DNA of 9,995 nt from an uncultured Collinsella sp. (GTDB taxonomy: Bacteria; Actinomycetota; Coriobacteriia; Coriobacteriales; Coriobacteriaceae): contig CABRZY010000055.1 of NCBI GenBank assembly GCA_902475475.1, forward strand, positions 1 through 9,995, in the 5' to 3' direction. This document shows positions 1-6,034 of the stretch, one piece after another. A model generated the notes under the pieces. The model had not been told where the DNA came from. It saw nothing but the letters and a program-made list of their open reading frames with translations, and ran no database searches. Within the stretch, counting starts at the first letter, position 1. Each line of letters begins with the position of its first letter. Position numbers and translations under genes: made by a program.

Positions 1-1
1 C

Positions 2-64
2 TACCGCGCCTGCCCCCATTGCGCTGAGCAGCGTGTGCCGTTAAGCGGAGAGGCGTATTGTTGA
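2..64 (+). other. possible 3' end of an upstream gene
   Basis: The window starts inside what may be the tail of a gene. Reading frame 2 is open to a TGA at 62-64 and would end in a Cys-Pro-His-Cys motif followed by a final Cys. Frame 3 is open to a TAA at 42-44 and also has plausible high-GC codon use. With about 20 codons visible I cannot tell which frame, if either, is real, and I do not recognise a family. The hairpin with a T-run at 98-133 would be a suitable terminator for such a gene. Confidence 0.2.
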
Positions 65-85
65 CCCATCGTTTGGGCATACAAT
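58..85 (+). promoter_or_regulatory. candidate sigma-70-type promoter for ade
   Basis: A TACAAT hexamer at 80-85 matches the -10 consensus in five of six bases. A weak TTGTTG lies at 58-63 with a 16-base spacer. Transcription would start near 92, a few bases before the hairpin at 98-127. The -35 is poor, so this is a tentative call. Confidence 0.35.
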
Positions 86-97
86 GGCTATTGGTTT

Positions 98-133
98 GCT
101 GCGGTGAAGGTCTGTCCGCTCCGCAGCTTTTTT
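98..133 (+). terminator. intrinsic terminator or attenuator upstream of ade
   Basis: GCTGCGG at 98-104 pairs perfectly with CCGCAGC at 121-127, and six T residues follow at 128-133. This is the form of a Rho-independent terminator, although the loop is 16 bases. It ends 20 bases before the ade start codon. It may terminate the upstream gene. If the promoter at 58-85 is real, it lies inside the ade leader and could attenuate ade. Confidence 0.5.
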
Positions 134-153
134 CTACGGTTAAAGGAGTATGT

Positions 154-1974
154 ATGTCCGTTGAGGTCATGAGGTCTGTGATCGATGCTGCCGAGGGGCG
201 CGTGCCCGTCGACACGCTGTTTACCAATGCACAGATCGTCGACGTGTATGGCCAGCGCGTGGCGCCCGGTAGCGTTGCCGTCAAGGACGGTGTGATCGTC
301 GGCGTGCTCTACGATGGTCGCGACGATGCCGCTGGCACCTACGAGGCAACTGAGGTCATCGACTGCCAGGGTCGCTATCTCACTCCCGGTTTTATTGACG
401 GGCATCTGCATATCGAGTCTTCGAACATCCGTCCTGCCGAGTATGCTCGCATGGCCGCGACGCGCGGTACTACCACCGCCATTGCCGACAGCCACGAGAT
501 TGCCAATGTTGCCGGTCTCGACGGCTTGCGCTTTATGATCGAGGATGGCCGCCGCGCACCCATCTCCATCAAGTACATGATGCCTTCGTGCGTGCCCGCG
601 CTGCCCGACGAGCAGGCCGGTGCCGTTATTTCGGCTGCCGATATGCAGGCGTTTTTTGCCGAGCATCCAGGCGATGTCTTTGGTCTGGGCGAAATGATGA
701 ACCTGCCGGGCGTCTTTATGGCCGACCCCGAGACCTGCGCTCGCATCGATGCTGCCAACCAGACGCCGTCCAAGCAGGTTGACGGCCACGCGCCGCTCGT
801 TGCCGGTAAGGACCTCAATGCCTATGCCGCAGCGGGCATTATCGCCGACCACGAGTCGACGATTCCCGAGGAGGCACTCGACAAGCTATCCCGCGGCATG
901 TATGTGATGCTGCGTGAGGGCACGTGCAGCCACGACCTGGCCAATTTGTCCCCGATGCTGCTGGAGAATCCTGCCCGCGCCCGCCGCTGCTGCTTTGCGA
1001 CCGACGATCGCGCTCCCTCCGATGCTCTTTCGACCGGCATGATCGACAATGCCTGCCGCGTGGCTATCGAGGCCGGTATCGACCCCGTGGTCGCCATCTC
1101 TATGGCGTCCCTTTCCACGGCTGAGGCATTTGGCCTGGACCACGGCTGCCGCGACCCGCACGAGCTCCGCGGCGCGATCGCTCCGGGCAAGCGCGCCGAC
1201 CTGCTGGTGCTCGATGACCTGACCTTTGCCACGGCCCCGCATCGCGTATATGCCGCCGGTGCTCTGGTGGCGCAGGATGGCACCTTTGTGGGCGAGATCG
1301 CACCCGAGACGGCCGAGGTCGCAGCGCTTGCCGATGAGCTGCGTGCTTCCGTTAAGCTGCCGAAGCTATCGCTCGACGTGTTCGACTATGCCTTTAAGCC
1401 GGGCGAGGCGGTTATCGATGTGATCCCGGGCATGGCTATCACGGGCATGGTCCGTCCCGAGAGCGCCGAGGACTTGCGTCGCATTATGCTTATCGAGCGC
1501 CATGGCCGCGGCGTGTCGCTGCAGGCCGAGGGCGCCGATGGCGACGGTCCCGCCGGCATGGGGCTCGTCGGCAAGCATATCGGTCGCGGCTGGGTGCGCG
1601 GTTTCACCATCACGGGCGGTGCCATTGCCTCCACGATCGGCCACGACTCGCACAACGTGTGCGTGGTGGGCGACAACGCTGCCGATATGATGACTGCCGT
1701 TGAGGCCGTGGGCCAGGGCGGCCACGTGCTGGTGCGCAACGGCGAGGTCGTGGCGCGCATTCCGCTGGCGCTCGGTGGCCTGATGAGCGAGGGCACGGCC
1801 GAGGACGTTGCCGCGCAGCACGATGACTTTATGGTCAAGGCGCGCGCCATGGGTATTGAGCCGCCGCTCGACCCCATCATGGGCATCATCTTCCTGCCCC
1901 TGCCGGTCATCCCGACGCTCCGCATCCGCCCCGAGGGCATGTTCGACGTTACAACCTTCACCTACGCCGACTAG
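154..1974 (+). CDS. ade: adenine deaminase
   Basis: This predicted cytoplasmic enzyme of 606 residues hydrolyses adenine to hypoxanthine and ammonia in purine salvage. It has the amidohydrolase layout: an N-terminal beta-sandwich segment, the metal-binding H84-L-H86 followed by IESS, a central barrel with HAPLVAG and ADHES segments, and the ATDDR motif with Asp284/Asp285. A Pro-Gly-Lys-Arg-Ala-Asp-Leu segment closes the amidohydrolase core. The C-terminal part, with GHDSHN and VGDNAADM motifs, is typical of bacterial Ade and not of adenosine deaminase. The length is normal. I chose the ATG at 154 because AAAGGAG lies at 142-148, five bases upstream; an in-frame TTG at 58 would add 32 unsupported residues. 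The gene appears monocistronic. Its TAG stop lies inside a repeat unit. Confidence 0.96.
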   Translation: MSVEVMRSVIDAAEGRVPVDTLFTNAQIVDVYGQRVAPGSVAVKDGVIVGVLYDGRDDAAGTYEATEVIDCQGRYLTPGFIDGHLHIESSNIRPAEYARMAATRGTTTAIADSHEIANVAGLDGLRFMIEDGRRAPISIKYMMPSCVPALPDEQAGAVISAADMQAFFAEHPGDVFGLGEMMNLPGVFMADPETCARIDAANQTPSKQVDGHAPLVAGKDLNAYAAAGIIADHESTIPEEALDKLSRGMYVMLREGTCSHDLANLSPMLLENPARARRCCFATDDRAPSDALSTGMIDNACRVAIEAGIDPVVAISMASLSTAEAFGLDHGCRDPHELRGAIAPGKRADLLVLDDLTFATAPHRVYAAGALVAQDGTFVGEIAPETAEVAALADELRASVKLPKLSLDVFDYAFKPGEAVIDVIPGMAITGMVRPESAEDLRRIMLIERHGRGVSLQAEGADGDGPAGMGLVGKHIGRGWVRGFTITGGAIASTIGHDSHNVCVVGDNAADMMTAVEAVGQGGHVLVRNGEVVARIPLALGGLMSEGTAEDVAAQHDDFMVKARAMGIEPPLDPIMGIIFLPLPVIPTLRIRPEGMFDVTTFTYAD

Positions 1975-2018
1975 TCATCGGGGACGTTCTTAAACGACTA
2001 GTCATTGGGGACGCTCTT
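1969..2018 (+). repeat. two tandem 23-nt repeat units overlapping the ade stop
   Basis: Two copies of a 23-base unit lie head to tail at 1969-1991 and 1996-2018. Each begins GACTAGTCAT, continues with (C/T)GGGGACG and ends in TTCTT or CTCTT; they differ at only two positions. The TAG stop of ade at 1972-1974 is part of the first unit. Related units occur in the opposite orientation at 3041-3097. The rest of the gap to 2081 shows only a weak 6-bp inverted repeat (2053-2058 with 2072-2077), and I see no clear intrinsic terminator for ade. Confidence 0.75.
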
Positions 2019-2081
2019 TGGCGGGCTGCCTGACGCCGCGACCGTAGGGCCTCTGGCATGTGTGAGCTATTTGCCAGGTCC

Positions 2082-2110
2082 TTGTAACGTTTACGCCCGC
2101 GGAGTCTTAT
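2082..2110 (+). promoter_or_regulatory. candidate promoter for the first HAD gene
   Basis: TTGTAA at 2082-2087 and TCTTAT at 2105-2110 each match four of six consensus bases and have an ideal 17-base spacer. The predicted start is near 2115-2117, so the transcript would begin almost exactly at the base of the hairpin at 2114-2175. Confidence 0.4.
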
Positions 2111-2113
2111 TTG

Positions 2114-2178
2114 AGCTCCCTTTGGGTACGTTGGAATCGGATACGCGTTCGATTCCAACAAGCCCGAAGGGAGCTTTT
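2114..2178 (+). promoter_or_regulatory. long leader hairpin covering the Shine-Dalgarno of the first HAD gene
   Basis: Bases 2114-2126 pair with 2163-2175 over 13 bp, with one G-U pair. After a 3x3 internal loop, 2130-2139 pairs with 2150-2159 over a perfect 10 bp, closed by a 10-base loop. Four T residues follow at 2175-2178. The 3' arm contains AAGGGAG (2167-2173), the Shine-Dalgarno for the ATG at 2181, so the folded form should block ribosome binding. The T-run means it could also act as an intrinsic terminator. The structure is read directly from the sequence; the regulatory role is inference. Confidence 0.75.
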
Positions 2179-2180
2179 CT

Positions 2181-2975
2181 ATGTTTAAACTGATTGCATC
2201 CGATATGGACGGCACACTGCTTGACGAAAACGGCCAGGTGCCTCCCGAGACCTACGAACTGATTCTGGCGCTACACGAGCATGGTGTGCATTTCGCTGCA
2301 TCGTCAGGTCGTCGCTACGATCGCCTGTGCGAGTTCTTTGCGCCCGTTCGCGACAAGATGGACTTTGTCGCCGCTAACGGCGCCCAGGTCTACGCCGACG
2401 GTAAGATGGTAGACCGTGAGGTGTATTCCCACCTGGCGATTCGAAGGCTCGCCCAAGCCGTCAGGACGTTTCCCAATCTGCATCTTGCGCTCTTTGACCG
2501 AACCAAGTCCTTCCTGCTCGATGACGAGTGCAAGTTCGTGCGTGAGGTCGATAAGGACCTTCCCAATGCCGAGCGCATTTGGGAGCTGCCCGATCCCAGC
2601 GTAAATATCATCAAAGCGAGTATCTTTTGCGATGACGGTGCCGTTATGGACAGCGCTTACGTACTGCAGCGCGAACTTGGTCAGCTCTTTACCTTTGCGC
2701 CTTCGGGCAACGCGTGGATCGATGCCATGCAGCCCGGTGTGTCGAAGGCCTCGGGCATCGCACAGCTCGCGGAACATTACGGCATTGGACGCGACGAGGT
2801 CATGGCGTTTGGCGACTCGATGAACGACTACGAGATCATTCGCTTTGTCGGCACGGGCTGCGCGATGGAAAATGCACGCCCCGCGCTCAAGGCCGTTGCC
2901 GATCGCGTGGTGGGTCGTAACCGCGACCACGCCGTCCAGCAGGAGCTCCGCCGTGTGCTGGAGAGTCTCGCTTAA
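2181..2975 (+). CDS. Cof-type HAD-family phosphatase
   Basis: This predicted cytoplasmic HAD-superfamily hydrolase has 264 residues, the usual size for the Cof (type IIB cap) group. All four motifs are present: DMDGT at 8-12 with the nucleophile Asp8 and acid/base Asp10, a Ser-Gly-Arg at 42-44, Lys189, and GDSMND at 211-216 for Mg2+ binding. The cap domain lies between roughly residues 85 and 185. Members of this group dephosphorylate small substrates such as sugar phosphates, nucleotides or flavin and pyridoxal phosphates; the substrate cannot be read from sequence. The start is fixed by AAGGGA at 2167-2172. That site lies within a hairpin, so expression is probably controlled at translation or by attenuation. 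The gene converges on another Cof-type gene and is bracketed by inverted repeats. Confidence 0.92.
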   Translation: MFKLIASDMDGTLLDENGQVPPETYELILALHEHGVHFAASSGRRYDRLCEFFAPVRDKMDFVAANGAQVYADGKMVDREVYSHLAIRRLAQAVRTFPNLHLALFDRTKSFLLDDECKFVREVDKDLPNAERIWELPDPSVNIIKASIFCDDGAVMDSAYVLQRELGQLFTFAPSGNAWIDAMQPGVSKASGIAQLAEHYGIGRDEVMAFGDSMNDYEIIRFVGTGCAMENARPALKAVADRVVGRNRDHAVQQELRRVLESLA

Positions 2976-2976
2976 T

Positions 2977-3010
2977 CCGGCAGATGGGGACGTTCCTTTT
3001 CTGCCGGCAG
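2977..3010. repeat. palindromic element after the first HAD gene
   Basis: CCGGCAG at 2977-2983, directly after the TAA stop, pairs perfectly with CTGCCGG at 3001-3007. The 17-base loop includes GGGGACGTTCCTTTT, the same GGGGACGTTC core as in the repeats at 1969-2018. CTGCCGGCAG at 3001-3010 is itself a palindrome. This may be a repeat-element hairpin that also slows or ends transcription. There is no T-run after the 3' arm. Confidence 0.55.
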
Positions 3011-3012
3011 TG

Positions 3013-3050
3013 GGGGACAGTCCTTGCAGCTTTTTGCGAAGACTGTCCCC
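3013..3050. repeat. REP-like palindrome between convergent genes
   Basis: GGGGACAGTC at 3013-3022 pairs perfectly with GACTGTCCCC at 3041-3050, with an 18-base loop holding a five-T run. It lies between the two convergent HAD genes, where a bidirectional transcription barrier would be useful. Neither arm is followed by a T-run, so it is more like a repetitive extragenic palindrome than a textbook terminator. Its right arm is shared with the minus-strand repeat units at 3041-3097. Confidence 0.65.
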
Positions 3051-3097
3051 AACGACTAGTCATTCAAGAACGCCCCCGATGACTGGCCGATGACTAG
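3041..3097 (-). repeat. inverted copies of the 1969-2018 repeat, overlapping the second HAD stop
   Basis: On the minus strand there are three related units: CTAGTCATCGG (3097-3087), AGTCATCGGGGGCGTTCTT (3084-3066) and GACTAGTCGTTGGGGAC (3061-3045). The stretch 3084-3045 matches plus-strand 1973-2012 at 36 of 40 positions, and the four differences are all transitions. The TAG stop of the minus-strand HAD gene (3096-3094) lies within the first unit, as the ade stop does at the other copy. Confidence 0.75.
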
Positions 3098-3936
3098 GCG
3101 AGGGCGGCCATGATGGCGCGGGCGACGCCGTCGTGGTCGTTGTCGTATTCGGTGACGGCGTCGGCGGCCTCGCGATCCTCGGGCTCGGCATTGATCATGG
3201 CCATGCCATGGCCCGCTGCCTGCAGCATAGGGATGTCGTTGATGTTGTCGCCGAACGCCCAGGCGTCGGCGAGACGCTCGCCCAGGCGCTCGCATAGCCA
3301 CGTGAGGGCCGTTCCCTTGGTGGCGCCTGCGCCCATGACCTCGATATTCATGGCGTACGAACGCGTGACCTCAATGCCTCCGAGCGTGTCGAGCTCCGCC
3401 GCGATGGCGTCGCGATCGGCCGGGTCGTGCCAGTACATGGCGATGCGTTCGAGTGTCTCGACCTCGTCGATCTTGCTGTCGATATCCATGTCGATCGGTG
3501 TTCGTGTTCGCTTGAGCGAGGCTGCGATATGGGGGTCGCCGCCGCAGAATTCGTCCAGGCGCGTGTAGAGCGAGCGGGGGAGGAAGCACCGTCCATCCGC
3601 GAAGATATCGAAGGTCACATCGTGGCCGGCGGCGATGCGATGGATGCGATGGGCAATGCCGCAATCGAGCGGACGGCTCAATACGCACGTGGCGCGCGAG
3701 GCATCGGTGGGCACGTCGTCGTCGAGCTGCCAGACGCTGGCGCCATTGGCGCAGACGGCATAGTGCACGGCGGGATGGGCGAGGATGGGCTCAAAGATGC
3801 CCGACAGCGGACGTCCCGTGCAGGGCACAAATTCAATCCCGCGTCGAGCGAGCTCGTCGAGCATCGCCCAGGTGGCATCGCTCATCTGCTTATCGCTCGT
3901 CAACAGCGTTCCATCCATATCGGAAAACACAATCAT
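3094..3936 (-). CDS. Cof-type HAD-family phosphatase (second copy)
   Basis: This 280-residue cytoplasmic Cof-type HAD hydrolase is a distant paralogue of the gene at 2181-2975. Motif I is DMDGT with Asp6 and Asp8, motif II is Thr40-Gly-Arg, motif III is Lys207, and motif IV is GDNIND at 229-234. The variable cap domain occupies about residues 85-195, and its sequence differs from the other copy, so a different substrate is likely. The specific substrate is unknown. The ATG start at 3936 has an AAAGGG about nine bases upstream. The gltA terminator ends only about 24 bases before this start, so the gene needs either read-through or a promoter overlapping the gltA 3' end. A TATAGA at 4011-4006 is a possible -10. 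Its stop codon lies in a repeat unit. Confidence 0.92.
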   Translation of the reverse strand: MIVFSDMDGTLLTSDKQMSDATWAMLDELARRGIEFVPCTGRPLSGIFEPILAHPAVHYAVCANGASVWQLDDDVPTDASRATCVLSRPLDCGIAHRIHRIAAGHDVTFDIFADGRCFLPRSLYTRLDEFCGGDPHIAASLKRTRTPIDMDIDSKIDEVETLERIAMYWHDPADRDAIAAELDTLGGIEVTRSYAMNIEVMGAGATKGTALTWLCERLGERLADAWAFGDNINDIPMLQAAGHGMAMINAEPEDREAADAVTEYDNDHDGVARAIMAALA

Positions 3937-3960
3937 TTGATGCAGCCCTTTCTGCTGGCA

Positions 3961-4000
3961 TAAAAAGCGTGGCCGAGGGCGGTGATTCCCTGGCCACGCT
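3961..4000 (-). terminator. intrinsic terminator of gltA
   Basis: On the minus strand AGCGTGGCC (4000-3992) pairs perfectly with GGCCACGCT (3974-3966). An inner four-pair stem (3991-3988 with 3979-3976) leaves an 8-base loop, and TTTTTA follows at 3966-3961. It ends the gltA transcript 24 bases after the stop codon. It also lies just 5' of the next minus-strand gene, so it could serve as a leader attenuator. Confidence 0.85.
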
Positions 4001-4023
4001 CGAGTTCTATAACGGTTCGCGTC

Positions 4024-5442
4024 CTAGCGGTCGGCGAGCGGCTTGTACTCTAGCGGCTCGATTACCGGACGATAGGCCGGGCGAATGATACGGTGCGCGC
4101 AGAAGAGCTCTTCCATGCGGTGCGCCGACCAGCCGGCCATGCGGGCGACGGCAAAAAGCGGCGTAAAAAGCGTCTCGGGCACGCCGAGCATCTTGTAGAT
4201 AAAGCCTGTGTACAGGTCGATATTGGCGCAGATGGGCTTGGTCATGCCGTGGTCGCGCATCACCTGCGGTGCCAGGCGCTCGATGCGCTCGATCAGAGCG
4301 AATTCCTCGCCCAGATCTTTCTTGTCAGCGAGCGAACGTGCGTAGTGGCGGCAGACCTCGGCGCGCGGGTCGCTGAGCGTGTAGACGGCGTGGCCCATGC
4401 CGTAGATGAGACCCGTGCCGTCGAAGGCCTGCTTGTCGAGAATCTTGCCCAGGTAGGCTGCGACCTCGTCCTCGTCCTCCCAATTGGAGACATGCGCACG
4501 GATGTCCTCGTGCATGGACACGACCTTGGCGTTGGCGCCGCCGTGTCGCGGGCCCTTGAGCGAGCCGATAGCCGCCGCGTAGGCGGAATACGGATCGGTT
4601 GCCGAAGATGACAGCACGCGACAGGCAAAGGTGGAGTTGTTACCGCCGCCGTGCTCGGCATGCAACATGAGCATCACGTCGAGCAGCATCGCCTCATCGC
4701 GGGTGAACGCCATGCCGCCGCGTAGGACCTGCAGGATGGTTTCGGCGGTTGAGAGGCCGGGTGTGGGGTGCGGTACATGAACCTCGGAGCCGCGGCGCTT
4801 GGCGACCGAGGCCATATGCGCGAAGGCGGCGATGCGGGGGAGACGGGCGAGCATGGAGATGGCGACGTCGATTTCGTGCTCGGGTGTAATGGCGTCGGGC
4901 TCGGCGTCGAAGGCGTAGAGCAGCAGCACGGCGCGCTGAAGCACATTCATGATGCTCGACGACACCGTGGTCATGGGGAACTCGCGGACGTATTCGTCGC
5001 TCAGGTGCCTAAAAGCACCCAGACGTTCGCAAAAACCGTCAAGCTCTTCCTTGGTGGGCAGAGAGCCCGTAATGAGCAGATAAGCGACCTCTTCGTAGCC
5101 GTAGCGATTCTCGGCCTGGGCGTTGTTGACCAGATCCTCGATGCTGTAGCCACGAAGCGTGAGTTTGCCCTGATCGGGCACGACCTTACCGTCGACCTTG
5201 TTGTAGCCGTGCACGTCCGAGATGCGGGTAAGACCCGCGACCACGCCCGAGCCGTCGGCATTGCGCAGGCCGCGCTTGACGTTGTGCTCTACGAACAAGC
5301 CCTCGTCATAAGGGTCGGTCGGCAGGCCGTGGTAGAGGTTTTCGCTTTCGGGCGAAATCTGACGGCTCGCCTCGTAATCCAGAACCAGGCGGCTCAGGTG
5401 ATCGTCGAAGCGGTAGTAGATTTTCTTGGCGTCGTAGGCCAT
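4024..5442 (-). CDS. gltA: citrate synthase
   Basis: This protein of 472 residues condenses acetyl-CoA with oxaloacetate to give citrate and CoA in the cytoplasm. Catalytic features are visible: HAEHGGGN at 261-268 with His264, GPRHGGAN at 297-304, the signature GMGHAVYTLSDPR at 348-360 with His351 and Arg360, and ANID at 406-409 with Asp409. These match the His/His/Asp triad of the family. The HAEHGGGNNSTF form and an N-terminal extension of about 60 residues fit the long type seen in anaerobic Gram-positive bacteria. A 2-methylcitrate synthase activity cannot be excluded, but no prp genes are present. The ATG at 5442 has AGGAG close upstream. It lies 77 bases downstream of the ACT-domain gene, with no T-run between them, so the two are probably co-transcribed. 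A likely role is supplying 2-oxoglutarate for glutamate. Confidence 0.95.
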   Translation of the reverse strand: MAYDAKKIYYRFDDHLSRLVLDYEASRQISPESENLYHGLPTDPYDEGLFVEHNVKRGLRNADGSGVVAGLTRISDVHGYNKVDGKVVPDQGKLTLRGYSIEDLVNNAQAENRYGYEEVAYLLITGSLPTKEELDGFCERLGAFRHLSDEYVREFPMTTVSSSIMNVLQRAVLLLYAFDAEPDAITPEHEIDVAISMLARLPRIAAFAHMASVAKRRGSEVHVPHPTPGLSTAETILQVLRGGMAFTRDEAMLLDVMLMLHAEHGGGNNSTFACRVLSSSATDPYSAYAAAIGSLKGPRHGGANAKVVSMHEDIRAHVSNWEDEDEVAAYLGKILDKQAFDGTGLIYGMGHAVYTLSDPRAEVCRHYARSLADKKDLGEEFALIERIERLAPQVMRDHGMTKPICANIDLYTGFIYKMLGVPETLFTPLFAVARMAGWSAHRMEELFCAHRIIRPAYRPVIEPLEYKPLADR

Positions 5443-5459
5443 GCGCGCTCCTCTCCGGT

Positions 5460-5511
5460 CCGCTTTGGGGCGGCGCGCTTGGACGATATGACGTCAAGCT
5501 GCCCCGAGCGG
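5460..5511 (-). promoter_or_regulatory. structured spacer between ACT gene and gltA
   Basis: On the plus strand CCGCT (5460-5464) pairs with AGCGG (5507-5511), and GGGGC (5467-5471) pairs with GCCCC (5501-5505). Within the loop, GCTTG and CAAGC can pair around a TGACGTCA-like centre. The element ends just before the gltA Shine-Dalgarno. There is no T-run, so it is not an obvious terminator. It may adjust gltA translation or mark an mRNA processing site; this is inference. Confidence 0.4.
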
Positions 5512-5519
5512 CTTGTTCG

Positions 5520-5807
5520 CTACAGGCGGTACATAAAGTTAAAGACGTCCTCGCGCTGGATGGACACGTTGACGCCCGAAAGCTCGCCTGCCTCGGCCAG
5601 GGCCTTCTGCAGCTCGGCGAAGTCGAGCTTGGACTCGGCGGTGTCGGCCAGCATGGTCATGGTGAAGATGTCCTCGATAATGGACTGCGTAATGTCGCGG
5701 ATGTCGACGTTGGCCTCGCCCAGAACGCGGGTGACGCCGGCGACGATACCGGGGCGGTTCTTGCCAAGGACGGTGATGACGATGCGGGAGGACGAGATCT
5801 CGGCCAT
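5520..5807 (-). CDS. ACT-domain protein, UPF0237 type
   Basis: This small 95-residue cytoplasmic protein consists almost entirely of one ACT domain (about residues 7-85). Its NRPGIVAGVTRVLGEANVDI segment is the usual glycine-containing turn and helix that bind amino-acid effectors, and DITQSIIEDIFTM forms the following strand. The length and the C-terminal NFMY segment fit the UPF0237 group. ACT domains bind small ligands, mostly amino acids, and regulate partner enzymes; the ligand here is unknown. Family members often sit next to a UPF0210 gene, but here the next gene is gltA. The ATG at 5807 has AAAGGG about six bases upstream. As first gene of the unit with gltA, it may sense an amino acid linked to citrate or glutamate metabolism. 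That role is inference. Confidence 0.9.
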   Translation of the reverse strand: MAEISSSRIVITVLGKNRPGIVAGVTRVLGEANVDIRDITQSIIEDIFTMTMLADTAESKLDFAELQKALAEAGELSGVNVSIQREDVFNFMYRL

Positions 5808-5853
5808 GGGAAACCCTTTCGCGTGGTTGCGGCGCGCGGGGGCGCTCCGCTAC

Positions 5854-5876
5854 GGTACAGTGTTCATCATTGTACC
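5854..5876 (-). promoter_or_regulatory. -10 box with overlapping palindromic operator candidate
   Basis: TACAAT on the minus strand (5874-5869) matches the -10 consensus in five of six bases and lies about 60 bases upstream of the ACT gene start. A perfect inverted repeat, GGTACA-N11-TGTACC, spans 5854-5876 and covers both the -10 and the expected transcription start. This is where a repressor would bind. No good -35 is visible at a 16-18 base spacing, which could mean an activator is needed. The regulator is not identifiable. Confidence 0.45.
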
Positions 5877-5999
5877 TGTCTGGCGCCAAAAGGGGCACCC
5901 TTGCTGCGGCGTTACACGTCTGCAACATGGGTGGAGGTTCGATGGGGTGCGTGCTCGCTGCGGTTGGGCATATCGCATTGCACAAAGACCGTGAACCTT

Positions 6000-6028
6000 T
6001 TGTGGGACACGCGGCGCCGTGGTACCAT
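6000..6028 (+). promoter_or_regulatory. candidate promoter for rpmE
   Basis: TTGTGG at 6000-6005 and TACCAT at 6023-6028 are separated by an ideal 17-base spacer. Transcription would begin near 6035, giving a leader of about 78 bases before rpmE. Confidence 0.45.
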
Positions 6029-6034
6029 AGCCAA

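Noticed and set aside
58..153. Longer N-terminus for adenine deaminase from a TTG at 58
   Set aside because: The extension would translate through the hairpin and T-run, has no ribosome site, and is not like the Ade family. The ATG at 154 has AAAGGAG at good spacing.
92..153. Purine riboswitch in front of ade
   Set aside because: The leader is only about 60 bases and shows one hairpin, not the three-way junction of a purine aptamer.
1969..3097. CRISPR array
   Set aside because: There are only a few units, in both orientations, with spacers of 4 to about 1000 bases and no cas genes.
2181..3936. The two HAD genes as a toxin-antitoxin or defence pair
   Set aside because: Both are ordinary Cof-type phosphatases with full catalytic motifs, they are convergent and not co-transcribed, and no defence-associated domain is present.
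4768..5994. A 408-codon plus-strand open frame opposite gltA and the ACT gene
   Set aside because: It is antisense to two clear genes, crosses their intergenic gap and promoter, and resembles no family.
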